Assembly: GCA_015059925.1 (NCBI GenBank)
Contig: SUZL01000013.1
Coordinates: 1-58,579 of the forward strand
DNA: 58,579 bases
Direction of reading: 5' to 3'
Origin: Rikenellaceae bacterium
GTDB taxonomy: Bacteria; Bacteroidota; Bacteroidia; Bacteroidales; Rikenellaceae
Program-made: the position numbers and the translations under genes
Notes under the pieces: model-generated
Seen by the model: the letters and a program-made list of their open reading frames with translations, nothing else
Told to the model about the DNA's origin: nothing
Databases searched by the model: none
Shown: in pieces, positions 52,250 to 58,579 of the stretch
How positions within the stretch are numbered: position 1 is the stretch's first letter
How the letters are laid out: every line of letters starts with the position of its first letter

Positions 52250-52314
52250 CGCGCCCATATTGGGTGGAAATTAACAAATTAACTTAATTATTAATTTTTA
52301 ACTTTTAATTCACT

Positions 52315-52713
52315 ATGACAGATCCTATTGCGGATTTTCTGACAAGAATTAGAAACGCGGTGAAAGCCAACCACAAGGTGGTTGAAGCTCCCGGTTCAAA
52401 AATTAAGCGAGAGATCACCAAGATCCTCTACGAGCAGGGCTACATCTTGGCCTACAAGTTCGACAACGACGAGAAGGGTCATCCGACCATCAAGATCGCT
52501 CTGAAGTGGGACGCAGCAACCAAGACCAACGCCATCAAGAATCTGAAGCGTGTAAGCCGTCCCGGTTTGCGCCAGTACGCATCGGTTGAGTCTATGCCTC
52601 GCGTGTTGAACGGTTTGGGTATCGCCATCGTCTCAACCTCAAAGGGTATTATGACCGACGCAAAGGCTCGCAAGGAGAACGTAGGCGGTGAGGTATTGTG
52701 CTACATCTACTAA
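52315..52713 (+). CDS. rpsH: 30S ribosomal protein S8
   Basis: 132 residues. Binds the central domain of 16S rRNA; the autoregulator of the spc operon in enterobacteria, through its m[23 protein letters not shown] and [20 protein letters not shown] with [20 protein letters not shown] are conserved. Being the first gene after the gap, it is well placed to control this half. Confidence 0.98.
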   Translation: MTDPIADFLTRIRNAVKANHKVVEAPGSKIKREITKILYEQGYILAYKFDNDEKGHPTIKIALKWDAATKTNAIKNLKRVSRPGLRQYASVESMPRVLNGLGIAIVSTSKGIMTDAKARKENVGGEVLCYIY

Positions 52714-52762
52714 TCTCGCGTGATCTAAAGCATTAATTAACTAACAATCAAACAAAACAACA

Positions 52763-53347
52763 ATGTCAAGAATTGGTAAATTACCTGTAATCTTACCCGC
52801 CGGCGTAACCGTAGAGGTAGCCGCCGACAACACGGTAAGCGTGAAAGGGCCTCTTGGGACACTGAGTCAGAAGGTTGATTCAGACATTAAGGTCGAGGTT
52901 GGTACTCACACCGACGCAAAGACTCAGAAGGAGTTCGCAGCCGTAATGGTTAGCCGCCCCACCAACCAGCCCCGTCACCGTTCGCTGCACGGTCTGTACC
53001 GCGCACTCATCAACAATATGGTTATCGGCGTATCTAAGGGCTACGAGATCAAGCAGGAGCTCGTAGGTGTAGGTTTCAAGGCCGAGGTTAAGGGCAACAT
53101 CCTTACTATGGGTCTGGGCTACTCACACGACGTAGCTATTATGCTTCCCGAGGAGGTAACCGCTACCGCCGTAACCGAGAAGAAGGGTAACCCCATCGTA
53201 ACTCTTAAGTCAATCGACAAGCAGTTGGTAGGCCAGGTTGCTGCCAAGATTCGCTCACTGCGTAAGCCTGAGCCTTACAAGGGTAAGGGTATCAAGTTCG
53301 TAGGCGAGGTAATCCGTCGCAAGGCCGGTAAGTCTGCATCAAAATAG
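52763..53347 (+). CDS. rplF: 50S ribosomal protein L6
   Basis: 194 residues. Located at the base of the L7/L12 stalk. SRIGKLPVILPAGVTVEVAA and KGKGIKFVGEVIRRKAGKSA at the C-terminus (the EPYKGKGI signature) are conserved. It follows rpsH after 49 bases. Confidence 0.98.
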   Translation: MSRIGKLPVILPAGVTVEVAADNTVSVKGPLGTLSQKVDSDIKVEVGTHTDAKTQKEFAAVMVSRPTNQPRHRSLHGLYRALINNMVIGVSKGYEIKQELVGVGFKAEVKGNILTMGLGYSHDVAIMLPEEVTATAVTEKKGNPIVTLKSIDKQLVGQVAAKIRSLRKPEPYKGKGIKFVGEVIRRKAGKSASK

Positions 53348-53365
53348 TAAAATAAGTCAAGCATT

Positions 53366-53728
53366 ATGTCATTAACTAAGATAGAAAGAAGAGAGAGGAT
53401 CAAGATGCGTATCCGTAAGATCGTAAACGGAACGCCCGAGCAGCCTCGTATGACCGTATTCCGCTCTAACAAGCAGATCTACGTTCAGTTTATTGACGAC
53501 CTTGCAGGCGTAACTTTGGCAACCGCTTCATCACTCGATAAGGAGGTAGCAGCCGAGGCAGCTGGCAAGAACAAGTGTGAGATTGCAGCATTGGTAGGCA
53601 AGTTGGCTGCCGCACGCGCAATCGAGAAGGGTATCTCAAACGTTGCATTCGACCGTAACGGATACCTCTACCACGGAAGAGTAAAAATGTTGGCCGATGC
53701 TGCTCGTGAGGGTGGCCTTAAATTCTAA
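53366..53728 (+). CDS. rplR: 50S ribosomal protein L18
   Basis: 120 residues. Binds 5S rRNA with L5 and L25. [17 protein letters not shown] basic start ([20 protein letters not shown]), [20 protein letters not shown], and [20 protein letters not shown] are diagnostic. Confidence 0.97.
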   Translation: MSLTKIERRERIKMRIRKIVNGTPEQPRMTVFRSNKQIYVQFIDDLAGVTLATASSLDKEVAAEAAGKNKCEIAALVGKLAAARAIEKGISNVAFDRNGYLYHGRVKMLADAAREGGLKF

Positions 53729-53733
53729 GCGAT

Positions 53734-54252
53734 ATGTCAAATACAAACGTAAAGAAAGTTCGTACAAGCGACCTGGAGCTTAAGGATAGGCTCGTAGCAA
53801 TCAACCGCGTTACCAAGGTAACCAAGGGTGGTCGTACATTCAGTTTCTCTGCAATCGTTGTGGTAGGTAACGAGAACGGTGTTGTAGGCTACGGCCTCGG
53901 TAAGGCATCGGAGGTAACCTCAGCCATCGCAAAGGGCGTAGAGGACGCAAAGAAGAATTTGGTTAAGATCCCCGTAATCAACGGTACCATTCCTCACAAG
54001 CAGGAGATGCGTTTCGGTGGTTCAGAGGTAATGATTCGTCCGGCAGCTCCCGGTACCGGTATCATCGCCGGTGGTGCAATGCGTGCCGTGTTGGAGTCAG
54101 TAGGTGTTAAGAACGTGCTTGCAAAGAGCAAGGGTTCGTCTAACCCCCACAACCTCGTGAAGGCAACCGTAGGTGCATTGTGCGAGTTGCGCGATGCACA
54201 CAGCGTAGCCCAGTTGCGCGGTATCTCAATGACTAAGGTGTTTAACGGTTAA
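53734..54252 (+). CDS. rpsE: 30S ribosomal protein S5
   Basis: 172 residues. Takes part in accuracy and mRNA unwinding. [20 protein letters not shown] and [20 protein letters not shown] with [20 protein letters not shown] are standard. The spectinomycin-loop region ([13 protein letters not shown]) is normal. Confidence 0.98.
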   Translation: MSNTNVKKVRTSDLELKDRLVAINRVTKVTKGGRTFSFSAIVVVGNENGVVGYGLGKASEVTSAIAKGVEDAKKNLVKIPVINGTIPHKQEMRFGGSEVMIRPAAPGTGIIAGGAMRAVLESVGVKNVLAKSKGSSNPHNLVKATVGALCELRDAHSVAQLRGISMTKVFNG

Positions 54253-54266
54253 TCATTTATAGGACA

Positions 54267-54449
54267 ATGGCAAAGTTGAAAATCACTCAGGTACGTAGCC
54301 AGATCGGCACTACCGCGCAGCAGCGCAAGAACCTCGCAGCTTTGGGTCTTCGCAAGATTAACCAGAGCGTAGAGCACAGCGACTCAGTAATCATCAAGGG
54401 TATGCTCGAGCGCGTAAAGCACCTCGTAGTAGTTGAGGAGGTAAAGTAA
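54267..54449 (+). CDS. rpmD: 50S ribosomal protein L30
   Basis: 60 residues, normal for the small bacterial form. KLKITQVRSQIGTTAQQRKN, AALGLRKINQSVEHSDSVII and GMLERVKHLVVVEEV are conserved. Confidence 0.96.
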   Translation: MAKLKITQVRSQIGTTAQQRKNLAALGLRKINQSVEHSDSVIIKGMLERVKHLVVVEEVK

Positions 54450-54476
54450 GTTTAACCCAAAAAAGAAATTCTGAAT

Positions 54477-54923
54477 ATGGAACTCAATAATTTGAAGCCC
54501 GCCAAGGGTTCAACCCACCACGACAAGCGCGTGGGCCGCGGTGCCGGTTCAGGCCACGGTGGCTACTCAACTCGCGGTTTGAAGGGTGCCAAGTCTCGTT
54601 CGGGATACTCACGCAAGCTCGGTTTCGAGGGCGGTCAGATGCCTTTGCAGCGTCGTCTGCCTAAGTTCGGTTTCAAGAACTTGAAGCGCGTTGAGTACAA
54701 GCCCATCAACCTCTCTACCTTGGAGGAGTTGGCAGCAAAGAAGGAGCTTACGGCTATCAACATCGACACTCTGATCGGAGCTGGATTCATCTCTGGCAAC
54801 GACCGAGTTAAGATCTTGGGCAACGGTAGCGTTACCAAGGCCCTGACCGTAACCGCTCACGCTTTCTCTAAGAGCGCCGAGGCTGCTATCACTGCAGCTG
54901 GTGGTAGTGTAGAAAAGTTGTAA
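54477..54923 (+). CDS. rplO: 50S ribosomal protein L15
   Basis: 148 residues. Late-assembly protein of the large subunit. The Gly-rich N-terminal arm HDKRVGRGAGSGHGGYSTRG and the core GFEGGQMPLQRRLPKFGFKN are diagnostic. It is 22 bases from secY, as in most bacteria. Confidence 0.98.
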   Translation: MELNNLKPAKGSTHHDKRVGRGAGSGHGGYSTRGLKGAKSRSGYSRKLGFEGGQMPLQRRLPKFGFKNLKRVEYKPINLSTLEELAAKKELTAINIDTLIGAGFISGNDRVKILGNGSVTKALTVTAHAFSKSAEAAITAAGGSVEKL

Positions 54924-54945
54924 TCTAATAAACTAAACTAATATT

Positions 54946-56319
54946 ATGAACGGTTATCTGATTGCTGGTGCGATAATAGCCATCATCGTGCTACTTCTCG
55001 CAACCAACAAGAAACTCGTTGAAACGTTGAAAAACATATACAAGATCGAGGAGCTCCGCAAGCGTGTGTTCTACACCATCGGCCTTCTGCTTGTATATCG
55101 TTTGGGATGTTTTGTGGTCATACCGGGTATCAACCCCAATATGTTGGGCGCTGATTCGGCGTTGGCAGACCAGATGAACAGCAACACTCTGTTGGGCTTG
55201 CTGGACGTATTCTCTGGTGGTGCATTTGCTAACGCAGCAGTTCTTGCACTCGGTGTAATGCCGTACATCACCGCTTCGATCATCATCCAGCTGCTGGGTA
55301 TTATGGTTCCCGCAGTTCAGAAGTTGCAGAAGGAGGGTGAGAGCGGCCGCCGCAAAATGAATCAGTGGACTCGACTGCTCACCATCGTAGTGTTGTGCAT
55401 TCAGGGTCCCGCCTATATGGCCAACCTCTACCGCACGATGCCCCACGAGGCTTTCGTAATGGGAGGCACGGCTTACTTCTTCATCTATGCAACAGTGATC
55501 CTCATCGCGGGTACTATGTTCACGATGTGGCTCGGTGAGCGTATTACGGACAAGGGTATTGGTAACGGTGTCTCAATGATCATTATGATCGGTATCGTTG
55601 CACGTCTGCCTCAAGCACTTATGGCTGAGTTCACGGCTCGCGTAAGTACCTCGACGGGTAGCCTTATTATGTTCGTAGTTGAGCTTGCTCTGTTGTTCTT
55701 GGTGTTCTTGGTATCTATCGCTGTCATCCAGGCAGTGCGTAAGATTCCTGTGCAGTATGCAAAGCGTATTATCGGTAACAAGCAGTACGGTGGTGTACGT
55801 CAGTACATCCCCTTGAAGATGAATGCAGCCAACGTGATGCCTATCATCTTCGCACAGGCTCTTGTTATGGTTCCTGCGTTGATTCCCGGTCTTCAGGGTG
55901 CCTTCGCAAACATCCAGGGCTTCTGGTACAACTTTACGCTTGCAGTGTTGGTAATCGCCTTCACCTATTTCTATACGGCGATTATCATCAATCCTCAAAT
56001 GATGGCTGACGATATGAAGCGTAACGGTGGCTTCATCCCCGGCGTAAAGCCCGGTAAGCAGACCGTTAGCTATATCGATACCATTATGACGAGAATCACC
56101 CTCCCCGGCTCAATTTTCCTTGCACTCGTGGCTATTATGCCCGGTCTTGCAATGAAGTTCTTGGGTATCCAGCAGCAGTTCGCCTATTTCTATGGCGGTA
56201 CTTCACTGCTCATTATGGTAGGTGTTGTTCTCGACACTCTGAAGCAGATTGAGAGCTACCTTTTGATGCGTCACTACGATGGTCTTATGAAGACCGGACG
56301 TATTCAGGGACGTTACTAA
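54946..56319 (+). CDS. secY: Preprotein translocase subunit SecY
   Basis: 457 residues; the central channel of the Sec translocon in the inner membrane. RRKMNQWTRLLTIVVLCIQG, GERITDKGIGNGVSMIIMIG and PVQYAKRIIGNKQYGGVRQY (a cytoplasmic loop that contacts the ribosome) are conserved, as is GVKPGKQTVSYIDTIMTRIT. The N-terminus carries an extra hydrophobic stretch (GYLIAGAIIAIIVLLLAT, residues 3-20) before the usual KIEELRKRVFYTIGLLL start of the first helix. No better internal ATG is present. Confidence 0.97.
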   Translation: MNGYLIAGAIIAIIVLLLATNKKLVETLKNIYKIEELRKRVFYTIGLLLVYRLGCFVVIPGINPNMLGADSALADQMNSNTLLGLLDVFSGGAFANAAVLALGVMPYITASIIIQLLGIMVPAVQKLQKEGESGRRKMNQWTRLLTIVVLCIQGPAYMANLYRTMPHEAFVMGGTAYFFIYATVILIAGTMFTMWLGERITDKGIGNGVSMIIMIGIVARLPQALMAEFTARVSTSTGSLIMFVVELALLFLVFLVSIAVIQAVRKIPVQYAKRIIGNKQYGGVRQYIPLKMNAANVMPIIFAQALVMVPALIPGLQGAFANIQGFWYNFTLAVLVIAFTYFYTAIIINPQMMADDMKRNGGFIPGVKPGKQTVSYIDTIMTRITLPGSIFLALVAIMPGLAMKFLGIQQQFAYFYGGTSLLIMVGVVLDTLKQIESYLLMRHYDGLMKTGRIQGRY

Positions 56320-56377
56320 GAGTCTTCCGATTGAGAATAGGTTAAAATCGGTTGTCTGAAACGATATTAAGGATTGT

Positions 56378-56394
56378 CGAAAGCGCGTCTTTCG
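56378..56394 (+). other. Hairpin in the secY-map gap
   Basis: CGAAAG (56378-56383) pairs with CTTTCG (56389-56394) around a CGCGT loop, in the 103-base gap before map. No T-tract or -7 box is seen, so read-through from the spc promoter is likely. Confidence 0.4.
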
Positions 56395-56422
56395 GGGCGC
56401 GCCAAGACACAAAACGAAAACG

Positions 56423-57196
56423 ATGATTCATCTAAAGACAGACGCAGAGATCGAAATCCTACGCGAGAACAACCTTCTGGTGAGCCGCGCGCTTGCCGAG
56501 GTGGGTAAGCACATCCGTCCGGGTATCACCACGGGCGAGCTGAACCGCATCGCCGAGGAGTTCATCCGTGCCAATGGTGCAGAGCCTGCGTTTCTGGGCT
56601 ATCAGGGTTATCCCGCCTCGGCTTGCATCTCGGTTAACGAGCAGGTCGTACACGGCATCCCGGGTGATAGAGTCATCTGTGAGGGCGACATCGTGTCGGT
56701 GGATTTAGGTACGTTTTTGAAGGGGTTTGTTGGTGATTCGGCTTATACGTTCGCCGTGGGTGAAGTGAGCGCCGAGGCACGCCAACTTCTTGAAGTCACC
56801 AAAGAAGCTCTTTATAAAGGTACAGCACAGGCTAAGGTCGGCAATCGCGTAGGCGATATTTCGGCCGCTGTGCAGGAGTACGCCGAAAGCTTTGGCTACG
56901 GCGTAGTGCGCGAACTGGTGGGACACGGTCTGGGACGGAAAATGCACGAATCCCCCGAAGTTCCCAATTTCGGCGCACGAGGCAGAGGCCCGCTGCTTAA
57001 GGAGGGTATGGTCATCTGCATCGAACCTATGATTAATATGGGTACGAAAGCAGTAGTCTTCGAGCGCGACGGCTGGACCGTCCGCACCAAGGACCATAAA
57101 CCTTCGGCTCACTTTGAGTTCGCAGTGGCAATCCGCCGTGATGGACCCGACGTTTTGACAGACTTTAATATAATCGAACAGGCACTTAACAAGTAA
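56423..57196 (+). CDS. map: Methionine aminopeptidase, type I
   Basis: 257 residues; removes the initiator Met from nascent proteins using two metal ions. The ligands are in IVSVDLGTFLKGFVGDSAYT (two Asp), RELVGHGLGRKMHESPEVPN (His), MVICIEPMINMG (Glu) and SAHFEFAVAI (Glu). The spacing after secY and before infA is a typical Bacteroidetes layout. Confidence 0.96.
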   Translation: MIHLKTDAEIEILRENNLLVSRALAEVGKHIRPGITTGELNRIAEEFIRANGAEPAFLGYQGYPASACISVNEQVVHGIPGDRVICEGDIVSVDLGTFLKGFVGDSAYTFAVGEVSAEARQLLEVTKEALYKGTAQAKVGNRVGDISAAVQEYAESFGYGVVRELVGHGLGRKMHESPEVPNFGARGRGPLLKEGMVICIEPMINMGTKAVVFERDGWTVRTKDHKPSAHFEFAVAIRRDGPDVLTDFNIIEQALNK

Positions 57197-57206
57197 GTAA
57201 GACTCT

Positions 57207-57425
57207 ATGGCAAAACAAACTGCTATTGAACGAGACGGAACAATCATCGAGGCGTTGTCGAACGCTATGTTCCGTGTCGAATTGGATAACGGACACGTTA
57301 TCACGGCCCACATCTCAGGCAAGATGCGTATGCACTACATCAAGATCCTGCCCGGAGATAAGGTCAAAGTGGAGATGACCCCCTACGATTTGAGTAAGGG
57401 TCGCATATCCTTTAGGTACAAATAA
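57207..57425 (+). CDS. infA: Translation initiation factor IF-1
   Basis: 72 residues of the single OB fold that covers the 30S A site during initiation. [40 protein letters not shown] and KGRISFRYK are conserved. Confidence 0.98.
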   Translation: MAKQTAIERDGTIIEALSNAMFRVELDNGHVITAHISGKMRMHYIKILPGDKVKVEMTPYDLSKGRISFRYK

Positions 57426-57444
57426 TTAAGATTGCTTGAAAATT

Positions 57445-57561
57445 ATGAAAGTAAAAGCATCAATCAAGAAGAGAAGTGAGGATTGCAAGATCGTACGCCG
57501 TAAGGGTAAGTTGTACGTAATCTGCAAGAAGAATCCTAAGTTCAAAATGCGCCAAGGGTAA
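57445..57561 (+). CDS. rpmJ: 50S ribosomal protein L36
   Basis: 38 residues, shorter than usual ORF cut-offs. The frame runs from ATG 57445 to TAA 57561. The protein begins [20 protein letters not shown] and ends NPKFKMRQG, with Cys14 and a second Cys in VICKKNPK. Only two Cys are visible where the zinc form has three Cys and a His; the loss of some ligands is common in Bacteroidetes. Confidence 0.96.
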   Translation: MKVKASIKKRSEDCKIVRRKGKLYVICKKNPKFKMRQG

Positions 57562-57592
57562 TATTCAAACGATTAATTAAAGTAAAGAATTT

Positions 57593-57973
57593 ATGGCACG
57601 TATAGTTGGTGTAGATTTACCAAAAAACAAGCGCGGCGTTATCGGCCTTACCTACATCTATGGTATCGGTCGCTCTACGTCGAGCAAGATTCTGGCAACC
57701 GCTGGAATTGACGAAAATATTAAAGTATGTGATTGGACTGACGATCAGGTTGGTGCCATCCGTGCAACCATCGCCGATATGGGCCTGAAGGTTGAGGGAG
57801 AGTGCCGTTCACTCGTACAGCTCAACATCAAGCGCCTGATGGACATCGGTTGCTACCGTGGTATCCGTCACCGTCTTGGTCTTCCCGTACGCGGACAGTC
57901 AACCAAGAACAACGCTCGTACTCGCAAGGGTCGCAAGAAGACCGTAGCAAACAAGAAAAAGGCAACGAAGTAA
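57593..57973 (+). CDS. rpsM: 30S ribosomal protein S13
   Basis: 126 residues. Bridges the subunits and touches the P-site t[43 protein letters not shown], and [20 protein letters not shown] with the basic tail [17 protein letters not shown] are diagnostic. First gene of the alpha series. Confidence 0.98.
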   Translation: MARIVGVDLPKNKRGVIGLTYIYGIGRSTSSKILATAGIDENIKVCDWTDDQVGAIRATIADMGLKVEGECRSLVQLNIKRLMDIGCYRGIRHRLGLPVRGQSTKNNARTRKGRKKTVANKKKATK

Positions 57974-57989
57974 TAAATAGGAAGTTATT

Positions 57990-58379
57990 ATGGCAAAGAA
58001 AACTGCAACAGTTAAGAAGAAGGTTGTTAAGGTTGGTGCCGTCGGTATGGCTTTCGTCCACTCGACTTTCAACAACGTAATCATCACCATCACCAACGAG
58101 GTTGGCGAGGTTATCAGCTGGTCTTCAGCCGGTAAGATGGGTTTCCGCGGCTCGAAGAAGAATACTCCCTATGCAGCGCAGACCGCCGCTCAGGATTGCG
58201 CCAAGGTTGCCTACGATATGGGCTTGCGTAAGGTTAAGGTTTATGTAAAGGGTCCCGGTCAGGGCCGTGAGAGCGCCGTACGTACTATCCACGGTGCAGG
58301 TATCGAGGTAATGGAGATCATCGACGTTACACCGCTGCCGCACAACGGCTGCCGTGCTCCCAACCGTCGTCGTGTATAA
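57990..58379 (+). CDS. rpsK: 30S ribosomal protein S11
   Basis: 129 residues. Lies on the 30S platform near the mRNA exit. [20 protein letters not shown] and [20 protein letters not shown] with [18 protein letters not shown] are standard. It is 16 bases from rpsM. Confidence 0.98.
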   Translation: MAKKTATVKKKVVKVGAVGMAFVHSTFNNVIITITNEVGEVISWSSAGKMGFRGSKKNTPYAAQTAAQDCAKVAYDMGLRKVKVYVKGPGQGRESAVRTIHGAGIEVMEIIDVTPLPHNGCRAPNRRRV

Positions 58380-58458
58380 TGCGCGTCAGGGTAGCATAGT
58401 GCAAAACCAATAGGACTTTATACAAAGACTTTAAGAAAAACTAAAAACAGTAAAAACA

Positions 58459-58579
58459 ATGGCAAGATATATTGGACCAAAATCAAAGATCGCTCGTAAG
58501 TTCGGCGAGGCCATTTATGGTGCGGATAAGGTGCTTGAGAAGCGTAACTATCCTCCCGGACAGCACGGTCTTGCTCGCA
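58459..58579 (+). CDS. rpsD: 30S ribosomal protein S4 (partial, runs off the end)
   Basis: Only the first 40 codons are in the window: [20 protein letters not shown], then [20 protein letters not shown]. This is the N-terminal region of S4, which primes 30S assembly. The cut is at the window edge, so it is not a pseudogene. Confidence 0.95.
   Translation, partial: MARYIGPKSKIARKFGEAIYGADKVLEKRNYPPGQHGLAR

Noticed and set aside
51839..52287. Small open frames in the gap before rpsH
   Set aside because: Short (under 90 codons), overlapping on several frames, with no family features or good starts.
1..58579. CRISPR array, tRNA or rRNA genes, transposase
   Set aside because: No spaced repeats of the right size, no cloverleaf or rRNA sequence, and no DDE-type protein were found by eye.

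Overview
The window looks like a chromosomal segment of a high-GC Bacteroidales bacterium, most likely Alistipes or another member of the Rikenellaceae. The evidence is the repeated Bacteroidetes-type -7 promoter box (TAnnTTTG), A-rich starts without a clear Shine-Dalgarno, and family content typical of the order: an S46 dipeptidyl-peptidase, DUF4296 and DUF2490 proteins, a PG_1098-like methyltransferase, a plug/TonB-like protein, and a str operon without tuf. The genus is inferred from these traits, not from a database match.

Region by region: (1) 0.1-10.8 kb, plus strand: sppA, xseA-xseB, a zinc-motif methyltransferase, a RelA/SpoT protein whose hydrolase motif looks broken, a compositionally different GNAT acetyltransferase, a YihY-type membrane protein, a DUF2520 protein, a KdsC-like phosphatase and a YbaK/ProX-type deacylase. 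Several junctions carry iterated heptamers (TKCARAA-like) and small palindromes. (2) 10.8-13.9 kb, minus strand: a THUMP-like methyltransferase overlapping a DUF486 membrane protein, and a ComEC channel protein without a nuclease domain. (3) 13.9-23.0 kb, minus strand: a compact, intact phage-structural cluster (tail- or appendage-type proteins, ClpP-like protease with a scaffold-like tail, major capsid protein, portal, connector-like protein, P5-like muralytic protein). No terminase, tape measure, integrase, repressor or replication gene is present, and a canonical housekeeping promoter precedes it. (4) 23.2-37.1 kb, plus strand: Wzx-type flippase, dut, a lipoprotein peptidyl-prolyl isomerase, DNA polymerase III delta', folK, three surface or outer-membrane proteins, rbfA, a LolC/E-type permease, a DUF4296 lipoprotein, an amidohydrolase, a PKD-type surface lipoprotein and a nitroreductase. 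(5) 37.1-41.2 kb: two copies of a MITE-like element with inverted ends, around a convergent terminator and a minus-strand pair (DUF2490 then plug/TonB), followed by a DPP7-type S46 peptidase. (6) 41.4-58.6 kb, plus strand: the str-S10-spc-alpha ribosomal block from rpsL to a truncated rpsD, including fusA, secY, map, infA and rpmJ.

The ribosomal block is not one simple operon. A strong intrinsic terminator follows rpsN, then about 620 bp without a convincing gene, then a new -7 box before rpsH. The segments upstream of the rpsL and rpsH promoters share a two-part motif that differs only by transitions in its first half. A second structured gap lies between rpsJ and rplC.

The best candidate for an undescribed system is the capsid cluster at 13.9-23.0 kb. 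It is an intact, host-like, apparently constitutively transcribed particle-forming gene set without DNA-packaging or integration genes. It could be a domesticated capsid, part of a dispersed gene-transfer agent, a satellite, or a well-preserved prophage remnant; the sequence alone cannot decide. No tRNA, rRNA, CRISPR array or transposase gene was seen.
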